Origin: SIG622 sp045600125 | Lineage (GTDB): Bacteria > Bacillota > Clostridia > Oscillospirales > CAG-382 | Assembly: GCA_045600125.1 (NCBI GenBank) | Contig: JAZRXH010000135.1 | Coordinates: forward strand, 1 to 64,000 | Direction: 5' to 3' | Length of the DNA stretch: 64,000 bases | Part shown: positions 1-8,641 of the stretch, in pieces | Layout of the letters: every line of letters starts with the position of its first letter | How positions within the stretch are numbered: the stretch's first letter is position 1 | The notes under the pieces: model-generated | Told to the model about the DNA's origin: nothing | Databases searched by the model: none | The model's input: the letters and a program-made list of their open reading frames with translations, nothing else | Translations under genes and position numbers: made by a program

Positions 1-231
1 CGGGACGACGAAGTAGCCCTTCGCCTTCTGCGAGTAGATATAGCCTTCGGTCTCCAGCTCCCGGTAGGCTTTCTGGATGGTATTGGGGTTGATGGCGAGG
101 GACATGGCAAGCTCTCTGACCGAAGGGATCCGGTCGTGAGAATCGAGGACGCCTTTTATGATCAGCTCACGGAGCTTGTCTTTGATCTGTTCGTAGATCG
201 GGCGCTTATCGGCGTAGTCGAGGGTTATCAT
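1..231 (-). CDS. GntR-family (YtrA-type) regulator, N-terminal part
   Basis: The 77 visible codons form a winged helix-turn-helix DNA-binding domain of the GntR family. The protein begins MITLDYADKRPIYEQIKD and continues with the typical RIPSVRELAMSLAINPNT and AYRELETEGYIYS recognition-helix blocks. The gene runs off the left edge, so the C-terminal part is unseen. A short effector region, as in YtrA-type regulators that usually precede ABC transporter genes, is an inference from the N-terminal sequence style. The start is the ATG at 229-231, preceded by a strong GAAAGGAGG ribosome binding site. The promoter lies about 110 bp upstream and overlaps a palindrome that is a good autoregulatory operator candidate. 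What it controls would lie to the left of this window. Confidence 0.85.
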   Translation of the reverse strand, partial: MITLDYADKRPIYEQIKDKLRELIIKGVLDSHDRIPSVRELAMSLAINPNTIQKAYRELETEGYIYSQKAKGYFVVP

Positions 232-256
232 AGAATGCGGTTTCCTCCTTTCGACA

Positions 257-326
257 GTTTTGAGTTTTGAGTGTGGAGTGCGGAGTGTGGAGTGTGGAGT
301 TAGTTAGGAGTTAGGAGTTAGAAGTT
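257..326. repeat. short degenerate tandem repeat in the GntR leader
   Basis: On the plus strand this stretch is made of near-identical 7-11 bp words: TTGAGT twice, then GTGTGGAGT/GTGCGGAGT several times, then TTAGGAGT and TTAGAAGT. It lies between the regulator's promoter and its start codon, so it is transcribed as the 5' leader. In the transcript every unit carries ACTCC, which is complementary to the core of a Shine-Dalgarno sequence. It is a simple-sequence tract of the kind that can change copy number by slippage; any regulatory effect is inference. Confidence 0.75.
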
Positions 327-336
327 GATGTATTAT

Positions 337-359
337 CTGTATTATAGCAAGTAGTACAG
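337..359. promoter_or_regulatory. palindromic operator candidate for the GntR regulator
   Basis: CTGTATTA and TAGTACAG are separated by 7 bp. The second half read backwards is CTGTACTA, so the two 8-bp arms differ at one base. The palindrome covers the -10 box and most of the spacer of the regulator's own promoter. Dimeric GntR-family repressors commonly bind such sites, so autorepression is the simplest reading. This rests on position and symmetry only. Confidence 0.6.
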
Positions 360-369
360 TTATTGTCAA
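341..369 (-). promoter_or_regulatory. sigma-A promoter of the GntR gene
   Basis: On the minus strand there is a perfect TTGACA (-35), a 17-bp spacer and a perfect TATAAT (-10). Transcription would start near 333 and give a leader of about 100 nt containing the tandem repeat. Confidence 0.85.
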
Positions 370-450
370 GGGGGGATGATGAATTATATAGGAATTTGAA
401 ATTCTTATATGGAAATGGTTGAAAAGTGTGCAAAAAATAATATGCCGGGA

Positions 451-487
451 GAAAAAAGAACGGTGCGACTTTTGGGGTCGCACCGTT
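451..487 (-). terminator. intrinsic terminator after rpoC
   Basis: The minus strand has an 11-bp perfect stem, AACGGTGCGAC with GTCGCACCGTT, a CCCAAAA loop and then a T-rich run (TTCTTTTTT). It sits about 30 bp beyond the rpoC stop codon and ends the rpoB-rpoC unit, so the GntR gene is transcribed independently. Confidence 0.88.
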
Positions 488-515
488 TGTGCTGTTGTGG
501 AAAAAGAGCCTGAGA

Positions 516-3500
516 TCATTCCTCTGCGGGAGCTTCTGCTTCGGCGGTATCGGCTTCGTCAGTCTCTGCGGCTTCGTATTCGGGTTCGTCTCTTTCGGCG
601 GCTGCCTCGGCGAAGACGTCACGGCCGTTTCTTCTGGGGAATTCGTCGGTATCCGTGTCGTCGGGAATCTCGACGATCTCGCCGTCCTTATCGGCAACCT
701 CTACGCTGCGATAGAGTTCCATGCCGGTTCCGGCGGGGATGAGCTTGCCGATGATGACGTTTTCCTTGAGTCCGAGAAGCTTATCCACCTTGCCCTTGAT
801 AGCCGCTTCGGTGAGAACCTTGGTGGTCTCCTGGAAGGAGGCGGCGGACATGAAGCTCTCGGTGGAAAGGGATGCCTTGGTGATACCGAGGAGTACGGGC
901 GAGGAGGTAGCGGGAGCGATGCCCACTTCACCGGCTGCCAGTCTCTTCTCGATCTCTTCGTTCTTTTCGTTGAATTCGATCACGTCTACGATGCTTCCGG
1001 CAAGAAGGTCGGTGGAGCCTGCAGTTTCGACCTTGATCTTACGGGTCATCTGACGGGAGATTACTTCGATATGCTTATCGCTGATCTCAACACCCTGAAT
1101 ACGGTATACCTTCTGTACTTCCTTGATGAGGTATTCGTATACGGCGTTGAGTCCGTTGACCTTGACGATATCGGCGGGGCTCATGGTACCCTCGGTGAGG
1201 AGAGAGCCCTTGGTGATGAACTGTCCTTCTTCGACCACGAGCTTCTGGGACTTGGGGAAGGTATAGGACTTTTCTTCGCCGTCTCTGGGAACGATGCGGA
1301 GAACCTTCTTGGAGTTCTTATCCTCGATGGTCACTTCGCCGTCGATCTCAGCCACGGCAGCGGTCTTCTTGGGACGTCTTGCCTCGAAGAGTTCTTCGAC
1401 TCGGGGAAGACCCTGTGTGATATCGTTACCTGCGACGCCGCCGGTATGGAAGGTTCTCATGGTCAGCTGGGTACCGGGTTCACCGATGGACTGAGCGGCG
1501 ATGATACCTACCGATTCACCGATATTGACCGGCTTTCCGGAGGCGAGGTCTGCGCCGTAGCAATGTACGCAGACACCGTGCTTTGCACGGCAGTTGAGGG
1601 TGGAACGGATGCAGACTCTGGTGATGCCTGCGGCGATGACCTTATTCACGTCCTCTTCGCTCATCATGGTATTCGCCTTGACGAGAAGCTCACCCGTTTC
1701 GGGATGAACGAGGTCGTGGACGGTATATCTTCCGACGAGTCTTTCTTCGAGAGGCTCGACGAGTTCCATACCGATGGTAATCTCGGTGACGCCGTTCTCT
1801 TCCAGCTTTGCAAGAAGCTTGGGGGTTACGACGGTACCCACGAGGGCGATGGTATCCACGCCGGCGTGAACGTCCTGCACGATGGTCTTGCCGAGGGCGT
1901 CGTCGTTGACCGGCACGGTCTTGGAGGTATCGTAGATGGAGTAGACCCAAAGTCCGGTGGTATCACCGCAGTCCACCTCGCGGATGATAACGTCCTGCGA
2001 TACGTCTACGAGTCGTCTTGTCAGGTAACCGGAGTCGGCGGTACGAAGAGCCGTATCCGCAAGACCCTTACGGGCACCCTTGGCGGCGATGAAGTACTCC
2101 AGAATATTCATGCCTTCACGGAAGTTTGCCTTGATCGGCAGCTCGATGGTCTTACCGGAGGTAGACGCCATAAGGCCTCGCATGCCGGCAAGCTGTCTGA
2201 TCTGCTTGATACTGCCTCGCGCACCGGAGTCCGCCATCATCTTGATGTTGTTGTACTGGTCGAGGTTCTTGATAAGGGCTTTGGTGACTTCGTTCGTCGC
2301 TTCGTCCCATACCTTGATGACGCTGCGGTAACGCTCCTCGTTGGAGAAGCGGCCTCTTGCGTAGAACTTGGAGATAAGCTCTACCTGCTTTTCCGCCTCG
2401 GCGATGATGATCTTCTTCTGAGGCGGCACGGTCATATCGGCGACAGAGATGGAGAGAGAGCCTCTTGTAGAGTACTTATAGCCCATTTCCTTGATTTTAT
2501 CAAGGACTCTGGCGGTGGTGGCGATGCCGTGATATTTGATACAGTTGTCGATGATCTTACCGAGCTCGTCCTTGGTGACACGGCAGTTGATCTCGAGATC
2601 CAGCTCGTTCTCCTCGTTTCTCTCGATGAAGTGGAGGTCCTGCGGGATGGGCTGGTTGAAGATGAAGCGTCCGAGGGTGCCGAGAACGTGCTTGGACTTT
2701 ACTGTGTTGCCTTCGTCGTCGAGCTTGACTCTCTTGACCTTGATGGGGGTATGGAGTCCGATGCTTCCGTTCTGATAAGCCATCATCGCCTCATCGAAGT
2801 CACGGAAGGTCTTATATATGAGCTCGCCGTTTTCGTCCGGTACGGGATCGCCGGGTTCGCCGGGCTTATCGAGGGTGAGGTAGAAGGAACCGAGGACCAT
2901 ATCCTGCGTAGGCACGGTAACGGCACGGCCGTTGACCGGCTTCAGAAGGTTATTGGCAGAGAGCATGAGGAAGCGTGCTTCGATCTGCGCCTCGGCGGAA
3001 AGCGGAACGTGAACAGGCATCTGGTCGCCGTCGAAGTCCGCATTGAAGGCGGTACATACGAGCGGATGAAGCTTGATGGCACGTCCTTCGACGAGGACGG
3101 GCTCGAATGCCTGAATGGACAGTCTGTGGAGGGTAGGCGCACGGTTGAGGAGGACGGGATGCTCCTTGATAACGACCTCGAGAGCGTCCCATACGTCGCT
3201 GTTTACGTGCTCGACCTTCTTCTTGGCGTCCTTGATATTCTGTGCCTTACCGGTATCGACAAGGCGCTTCATGATGAAGGGCTTGAAGAGCTCGAGAGCC
3301 ATTTCCTTCGGGAGACCGCACTGGTAGATCTTGAGATCGGGACCTACGACGATAACCGAACGGCCGGAATAGTCAACTCGCTTGCCGAGAAGGTTCTGAC
3401 GGAAACGTCCCTGCTTACCTCTGAGCATTTCGGAAAGGGACTTGAGAGGACGGTTGGAGGGGCCGGTCACGGGGCGTCCTCTTCTGCCGTTGTCGATGAG

Positions 3501-4391
3501 GGCGTCAACGGCCTCCTGCAGCATTCTCTTTTCGTTGCGGATGATGATGCTCGGTGCGTGGAGCTCGATGAGCTTCTTCAGTCTGTTATTACGGTTGATG
3601 ACACGTCGATAGAGGTCATTGAGGTCGTTGGTGGCAAATCTGCCGCCGTCCAGCTGTACCATCGGTCTTATTTCCGGCGGGATGACGGGGATGACGTCGA
3701 GGATCATCCACTCGGGCTTATTGCCGGACTTACGGAAGGCTTCTACGACCTCCAGTCTCTTGACGATCCTTACCTGCTTCTGACCGCCGGCGCCTTCGAG
3801 CTCTGTCTTCAGCTGTTCTGCCAGCTTGTCGATGTCGATGCTGCGGAGAAGAGTCTGGATCGCTTCGGCGCCCATTTCCGCCTTGAAGCCGTCGCCGAAT
3901 TTTTCCTTGCGGTCGGCGTACTCCTCCACCGAGAGAGGCTGACCGACGACGAGGTTGGTGCCTACGCCGGGATCGGTCACGATATACTGGGCAAAGTAGA
4001 TGACCTTCTCGAGGGTCTTGGGGGAGATATCGAGAAAAAGTCCGAGACGGGAGGGAATCGCCTTGAAGTACCAGATATGGGATACGGGGGCTGCGAGCTC
4101 AATGTGTCCCATTCTTTCACGTCTTACCTTATTGGTGGTGATCTCAACGCCGCACTTTTCGCAGATCTTGCCCTTGAAGCGGACTCTCTTGTACTTACCG
4201 CAGCTGCACTCCAGATCCTTTGTCGGACCGAAGATGCGCTCACAGAAAAGTCCGTCTTTTTCCGGCTTCTGTGTGCGGTAGTTTATGGTTTCTGCCTTCT
4301 TGACCTCGCCGTACGACCATTTTTTGATCATCTCGGGGTTGGCAAGACCGATTTGTATAGCGTCAAATTCGTTATGTTCCATCTGATCCAT
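516..4391 (-). CDS. rpoC: DNA-directed RNA polymerase subunit beta'
   Basis: This 1291-residue protein is the beta' subunit, which carries the catalytic magnesium site of RNA polymerase. The N-terminal zinc ribbon cysteines are visible at residues 62, 64, 77 and 80. The invariant NADFDGDQM motif lies at about 450-458, with the metal-binding aspartates at 452, 454 and 456. A second cysteine cluster (CRAKHGVCVHC) is in the C-terminal half. The length is slightly above the Bacillus type, and the C-terminus ends in an unusually acidic Glu/Asp/Ala-rich tail. The chosen ATG is preceded by AAAGGAG about 12 nt upstream; an ATG three codons later is an alternative. It is co-transcribed with rpoB across a 132-bp gap. 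The usual Firmicute neighbours downstream (rpsL, rpsG, fusA, tuf) are absent. Confidence 0.98.
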   Translation of the reverse strand: MDQMEHNEFDAIQIGLANPEMIKKWSYGEVKKAETINYRTQKPEKDGLFCERIFGPTKDLECSCGKYKRVRFKGKICEKCGVEITTNKVRRERMGHIELAAPVSHIWYFKAIPSRLGLFLDISPKTLEKVIYFAQYIVTDPGVGTNLVVGQPLSVEEYADRKEKFGDGFKAEMGAEAIQTLLRSIDIDKLAEQLKTELEGAGGQKQVRIVKRLEVVEAFRKSGNKPEWMILDVIPVIPPEIRPMVQLDGGRFATNDLNDLYRRVINRNNRLKKLIELHAPSIIIRNEKRMLQEAVDALIDNGRRGRPVTGPSNRPLKSLSEMLRGKQGRFRQNLLGKRVDYSGRSVIVVGPDLKIYQCGLPKEMALELFKPFIMKRLVDTGKAQNIKDAKKKVEHVNSDVWDALEVVIKEHPVLLNRAPTLHRLSIQAFEPVLVEGRAIKLHPLVCTAFNADFDGDQMPVHVPLSAEAQIEARFLMLSANNLLKPVNGRAVTVPTQDMVLGSFYLTLDKPGEPGDPVPDENGELIYKTFRDFDEAMMAYQNGSIGLHTPIKVKRVKLDDEGNTVKSKHVLGTLGRFIFNQPIPQDLHFIERNEENELDLEINCRVTKDELGKIIDNCIKYHGIATTARVLDKIKEMGYKYSTRGSLSISVADMTVPPQKKIIIAEAEKQVELISKFYARGRFSNEERYRSVIKVWDEATNEVTKALIKNLDQYNNIKMMADSGARGSIKQIRQLAGMRGLMASTSGKTIELPIKANFREGMNILEYFIAAKGARKGLADTALRTADSGYLTRRLVDVSQDVIIREVDCGDTTGLWVYSIYDTSKTVPVNDDALGKTIVQDVHAGVDTIALVGTVVTPKLLAKLEENGVTEITIGMELVEPLEERLVGRYTVHDLVHPETGELLVKANTMMSEEDVNKVIAAGITRVCIRSTLNCRAKHGVCVHCYGADLASGKPVNIGESVGIIAAQSIGEPGTQLTMRTFHTGGVAGNDITQGLPRVEELFEARRPKKTAAVAEIDGEVTIEDKNSKKVLRIVPRDGEEKSYTFPKSQKLVVEEGQFITKGSLLTEGTMSPADIVKVNGLNAVYEYLIKEVQKVYRIQGVEISDKHIEVISRQMTRKIKVETAGSTDLLAGSIVDVIEFNEKNEEIEKRLAAGEVGIAPATSSPVLLGITKASLSTESFMSAASFQETTKVLTEAAIKGKVDKLLGLKENVIIGKLIPAGTGMELYRSVEVADKDGEIVEIPDDTDTDEFPRRNGRDVFAEAAAERDEPEYEAAETDEADTAEAEAPAEE

Positions 4392-4464
4392 ACTATATAT
4401 GCGCTCCTTTAATCACAAATTTTTACCACGGGGTGGCACTGTGCAAAAAGCATTCACCGGGATG

Positions 4465-4492
4465 CCTCCGAAAGCTGCGGAAGCATCGGAGG
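4465..4492 (-). other. hairpin in the rpoB-rpoC intergenic gap
   Basis: CCTCCGA and TCGGAGG flank an inner AAGC/GC-rich segment, giving a stem in the 132-bp spacer between the rpoB stop and the rpoC start. No T-run follows directly, so it is not a convincing intrinsic terminator. It may be an mRNA processing or stability element, or a place where polymerase pauses; function is unknown. Confidence 0.45.
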
Positions 4493-4523
4493 TTCCCGTA
4501 CTGTCTTTGTCACTCAGGACGCA

Positions 4524-7500
4524 TCAGTCCTCGTGGCTGTCGTTCCAGTCAAAGCCTTCGTCGGAATCGAGACCGCCCATGTCGTCGGCAACGCGGAATC
4601 CGTCGTCGAGGTCGCTTTCACTGGTGACATATTCCTCTTCCTTCTCGAAATCTTCGCCTGCAGGAGTGGGAATATTGCGGATGTCGGCTGTTTCCTCCGA
4701 GTAATCCTTGAGCTTGATCTCCGAGCCGTCCTTATCGAGGATGCGGATATCGAGGGCGAGGGACTGGAGCTCACGGATGAGGACCTTAAAGGATTCCGGC
4801 ACACCGGGAGTGGGGATGTTCTGTCCCTTTACGATGGCTTCGTAAGCCTTGACACGTCCGATGACGTCGTCCGACTTAACGGTCAGGATCTCCTGAAGCG
4901 TATAGGCTGCGCCGTATGCCTCGAGAGCCCAGACCTCCATCTCGCCGAAACGCTGGCCGCCGAACTGTGCTTTACCGCCCAGAGGCTGCTGCGTAACGAG
5001 GGAGTAGGGACCGGTGGAACGTGCGTGGATCTTATCGTCGACAAGGTGATGCAGCTTGAGGTAGTACATGATGCCGACGGTTACGGGGTTATCGAACTTA
5101 TCGCCGGTACGTCCGTCGTAGAGGGTGGTCTTTCCGTCCTCGGAGAGACCCGCCATGCGGAAGCACTCGTCGATATCCTTCTCGTTTGCGCCGTCGAAGA
5201 CGGGGGTCATGACCTTCCAGCCCAGCTTCTTTGCGGCGATACCGAGATGAACCTCGAGCACCTGACCGATATTCATTCGGGAAGGCACGCCCAGAGGATT
5301 GAGCACGATATCAAGAGGCGTACCGTCTGCCAGGAAGGGCATATCTTCGGGAGGAAGGATACGGGAAACGACACCCTTATTACCGTGACGGCCTGCCATT
5401 TTGTCGCCGACCGAGATCTTACGCTTCTGGGCGATATAGATCTTGACGACCTTATTGACGCCGGCAGCGAGCTCGTCGCCGTTCTCGGCGGAGTATTCCT
5501 TGACGTCGAGGATGATACCGCTTTCGCCGTGAGGAACACGGAGGGAGGTATCCCGGACTTCTCTTGCCTTTTCACCGAAGATGGCGCGGAGGAGTCTTTC
5601 CTCGGCGGTGAGCTCGGTCTCGCCCTTGGGGGTGACCTTACCGACGAGGATATCGCCTGCCTGCACCTCGGCGCCCTTATGGACGATACCGTCCTGATCG
5701 AGATTCTTCAGAGCGTCCTCGCCGACGTTGGGGATCTCACGGGTGATCTCTTCCGGTCCGAGCTTGGTATCTCTTGCTTCGTGGGTATATTCTTCGATGT
5801 GGATGGAGGTATAAACGTCGTTTCTGACGAGGTTTTCGTTCAGGAGCACGGCATCCTCGTAGTTGTAGCCTTCCCATGTCATGAAGCCGATGAGGGCGTT
5901 CTTACCGAGGGCTATTTCGCCGTTCTTGGTAGCGGGACCGTCGGCGATGACCTGTCCCCTTGTGACCTTTTCACCGGCATCGACAATCGGCCGCTGGTTC
6001 ACGCAGGTGCCCTGGTTGGAGCGCTTGAACTTGAGGAGCTCGTAGACGTGGTCGTTGCCGAGGTCGTCGGTAATCTTGATATAATCGGAGGTGACCTTCT
6101 TGACGACGCCGTCCTCCTTCGCACAGATCACGACGCCGGAGTCAACGGCTGCCTTGTATTCCATACCGGTAGCAACGATGGGGGCGTCGCACATCATCAG
6201 CGGCACAGCCTGCTTCTGCATGTTGGAGCCCATGAGCGCACGGGTATTGTCGTCGTTTTCGAGGAAGGGGATGCACGCCGTAGCGACGGAAACCACCATC
6301 TTAGGCGATACATCCATGTAGTCTACCTTATTGACGTCCGTTTCGAGAATCTCTTCTCTGTTTCTGACGGTGACACGCTTGTTCATGAAGTAGCCGTTCT
6401 CGTCGAGAGGCTCGTTCGCCTGAGCGACAACGTACTGGTCTTCGGTGTCGGCGGTCATGTATACGACTTCCTCGGTAACTCTGCCGGTCTCCTTATCGAC
6501 CTTGCGGTAGGGTGCTTCGATGAAGCCGAACTTATTGATCTTGGCGTAGGTGGAAAGGTAGGAGATCAGACCGATGTTAGGACCTTCGGGGGTCTCGATG
6601 GGGCACATTCTGCCGTAATGGGTATAATGTACGTCTCGAACCTCGAAGGAGGCTCTGTCTCTGGACAGACCGCCGGGACCGAGGGCGGAAAGTCTTCTCT
6701 TATGGGTCAGCTCGGCAAGGGGGTTGGACTGATCCATAAACTGCGAAAGCGGAGAAGAACCGAAGAATTCCTTGATGGCGGAAACGATGGGGCGGATATT
6801 GATGAGGTTCTGGACCTTCATGTTTTCGGAGTCCTGCACCGTCATTCTTTCCTTGACGATCTTATCCATTCTCGCAAAGCCGATCCGCATCTGATTCTGA
6901 AGAAGCTCGCCCACGCAGCGGAGTCTTCTGTTGCCCAGATGGTCGATATCGTCCACGTTACCGGAGTTATGCACGAGGCAAAGGAGGTAGTTGACGGTTG
7001 CAAGGATATCCTCTTTGGTGATATGACGGGGAATCAGCTCATCGCGGCGGAGCTCGAACCGGTCGATGAAGTCTTCCTCGTTATCGGTGGCATCGAGGAT
7101 CTCACGGAGCACGACGCCGTTGACCTTCTCGGAGATCTCGAGGGGAGTGAGGTCGTAGCCCTCGGGGATAACGCCCTTTTCGAGGCTGAAGATATCCACG
7201 GCATTATTGGTGAACACCTTGAACTCGACGGGATCGGTATTGATCTCCTGAGACATGATGAAGACTTCGGAAACGCCGGCGTTCTGAATCTTCTCCGCGT
7301 CCTCTCTTGAGAGCATCCTGCCCTTTTCGAAGAGGAGCTCGCCGGTGAAGGGAGAGAACACGTCTCTGGAAAGCTCAAAGCCTTCGATACGCTTGGCGAT
7401 GCTGAGCTTCTTATTGAACTTATAGCGTCCTACGGCGGAGATGTCATAGCGCTTGGGGTCAAAGAAGAGGTTGTGAAGAAGGGCTTCGGCGCTCTCTACA

Positions 7501-8288
7501 AGAGGCGGATCGCCGGGGCGGAGCTTCTTATAAATCTCCTTGAGGGCTTCATCACGGGGAGTGGTACCGTACTTGAGGGCATCGGTCTCACTGGTATCCT
7601 TCTTGAGAGTCTCAAGAACCTTGATATCGTTGCCGAGAAGCTCGATGACGTCCTCGTCACGGGAAAGGTTATCCTTGCCGACACCGAGAGCACGAACGAG
7701 CACGGTGACGGGGAGCTTTCTGTTCTTATCGATCCTTACGTAGAATATATCGTTGGCGTCGGTCTCGTATTCGAGCCATGCGCCTCTGTAGGGGATGACG
7801 GTAGTGGCGAAGGTCCGCTTATCCGACTTATCGGTCGCCGACTCGTAGTAGATACCGGGGGAGCGGACGATCTGGGAGACGATGACACGCTCTGCGCCGT
7901 TTATTACGAAGGTTCCCGTATCGGTCATGAGCGGGATATCGCCCATGAACACCTTGGAATCCGTTACCTCACCGGTCGCCTTATTGGAAAGTCTTACCTT
8001 TACTTCAAGGGGTGCGGCGTAGTTTACATCACGCTCTTTACACTCTTCGACGGGATATTTGGTCTTCGCACCGATCGAATAGTCGATGAACTCGATGTTG
8101 AGATTTCCGGAATAATCCACAAGAGGAGAAACGTCTTCCAACACTTCTCGCAGGCCTTCCTCGACAAACCACTTGAAGGAATCCTTCTGGACCTCGATGA
8201 GGTTCGGCATATCAAGCAGCTCGTTGATCTTGGAAAAGCTCTGTCTTTCGGTCTTTCCGAGCTTTACGGGCTTTACCATAATTCGCAA
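4524..8288 (-). CDS. rpoB: DNA-directed RNA polymerase subunit beta
   Basis: This is the beta subunit of RNA polymerase, 1254 residues if the TTG at 8286-8288 is used, or 1251 from the ATG at 8279. Recognisable blocks include the rifampicin-pocket segment (FFGSSPLSQFMDQSNPLAEL), GRHGNKGVVSR, and QPLGGKAQFGGQRFGEMEVW near the C-terminus. The SD AAGGAG lies 5 nt before the TTG and 14 nt before the ATG, so the TTG start is spaced better, although ATG gives the usual MVKPVKLGK beginning. The gene has its own consensus promoter and about 135 nt of leader. The ribosomal protein genes rplKAJL that normally precede rpoB are missing; nfnB lies upstream behind a terminator. Confidence 0.98.
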   Translation of the reverse strand: MRIMVKPVKLGKTERQSFSKINELLDMPNLIEVQKDSFKWFVEEGLREVLEDVSPLVDYSGNLNIEFIDYSIGAKTKYPVEECKERDVNYAAPLEVKVRLSNKATGEVTDSKVFMGDIPLMTDTGTFVINGAERVIVSQIVRSPGIYYESATDKSDKRTFATTVIPYRGAWLEYETDANDIFYVRIDKNRKLPVTVLVRALGVGKDNLSRDEDVIELLGNDIKVLETLKKDTSETDALKYGTTPRDEALKEIYKKLRPGDPPLVESAEALLHNLFFDPKRYDISAVGRYKFNKKLSIAKRIEGFELSRDVFSPFTGELLFEKGRMLSREDAEKIQNAGVSEVFIMSQEINTDPVEFKVFTNNAVDIFSLEKGVIPEGYDLTPLEISEKVNGVVLREILDATDNEEDFIDRFELRRDELIPRHITKEDILATVNYLLCLVHNSGNVDDIDHLGNRRLRCVGELLQNQMRIGFARMDKIVKERMTVQDSENMKVQNLINIRPIVSAIKEFFGSSPLSQFMDQSNPLAELTHKRRLSALGPGGLSRDRASFEVRDVHYTHYGRMCPIETPEGPNIGLISYLSTYAKINKFGFIEAPYRKVDKETGRVTEEVVYMTADTEDQYVVAQANEPLDENGYFMNKRVTVRNREEILETDVNKVDYMDVSPKMVVSVATACIPFLENDDNTRALMGSNMQKQAVPLMMCDAPIVATGMEYKAAVDSGVVICAKEDGVVKKVTSDYIKITDDLGNDHVYELLKFKRSNQGTCVNQRPIVDAGEKVTRGQVIADGPATKNGEIALGKNALIGFMTWEGYNYEDAVLLNENLVRNDVYTSIHIEEYTHEARDTKLGPEEITREIPNVGEDALKNLDQDGIVHKGAEVQAGDILVGKVTPKGETELTAEERLLRAIFGEKAREVRDTSLRVPHGESGIILDVKEYSAENGDELAAGVNKVVKIYIAQKRKISVGDKMAGRHGNKGVVSRILPPEDMPFLADGTPLDIVLNPLGVPSRMNIGQVLEVHLGIAAKKLGWKVMTPVFDGANEKDIDECFRMAGLSEDGKTTLYDGRTGDKFDNPVTVGIMYYLKLHHLVDDKIHARSTGPYSLVTQQPLGGKAQFGGQRFGEMEVWALEAYGAAYTLQEILTVKSDDVIGRVKAYEAIVKGQNIPTPGVPESFKVLIRELQSLALDIRILDKDGSEIKLKDYSEETADIRNIPTPAGEDFEKEEEYVTSESDLDDGFRVADDMGGLDSDEGFDWNDSHED

Positions 8289-8425
8289 TCACACTCCTTA
8301 AAATTTCGGTCCGAAAACCGTGTGCCTGTTATGTTCTTTCTTTGCCTTTGCCGTCGTGCTTCGGCGGGGGGCTTGCCAAAAATGGCGAAAATCGCACACT
8401 TTAAGCAATTATAGTACATTTTAGA
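8289..8425 (-). other. rpoB leader
   Basis: About 135 nt separate the promoter's -10 box from the rpoB start. I found no riboswitch consensus and no open reading frame with a ribosome binding site here. Only the SD-bearing last 25 nt have an obvious role. Confidence 0.5.
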
Positions 8426-8454
8426 AATATAGCATATATTTCAAGGCTTGTCAA
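8426..8454 (-). promoter_or_regulatory. sigma-A promoter for rpoB-rpoC
   Basis: On the minus strand: perfect TTGACA, 17-bp spacer, TATATT. It explains how rpoBC is expressed without the ribosomal protein promoter it normally shares. Confidence 0.88.
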
Positions 8455-8578
8455 GGGGTTTTACACAAAATAATTGTTTGTTTACAATTTAGATGTATTT
8501 GGGCGGAATTTTGGGACAGTTCTGCCGCAGGGCGGGTGTGGGACGGGTCAAAAAGCGCTTTTCGTCAGGGGGCGAAAA

Positions 8579-8616
8579 CAAAAAAAGAGCCGGAAGTGTT
8601 ATACAACACCTCCGAC
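8579..8616 (-). terminator. intrinsic terminator after nfnB
   Basis: The minus strand forms CGGAGGTGTT paired with AACACTTCCG (one G-U pair) around a GTAT loop, then GCTCTTTTTTTG. It closes the nfnA-nfnB unit 30 bp past the nfnB stop. Confidence 0.88.
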
Positions 8617-8641
8617 CCGTCAGTAAAGAGCATTTGCAGAT

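Noticed and set aside
489..4412. 1307-codon open frame on the plus strand opposite rpoC
   Set aside because: It is the mirror frame of the strongly codon-biased rpoC gene. It has no ribosome binding site and no recognisable domain.
4533..7310. 925-codon plus-strand frame opposite rpoB
   Set aside because: Antisense shadow of rpoB without initiation signals or family features.
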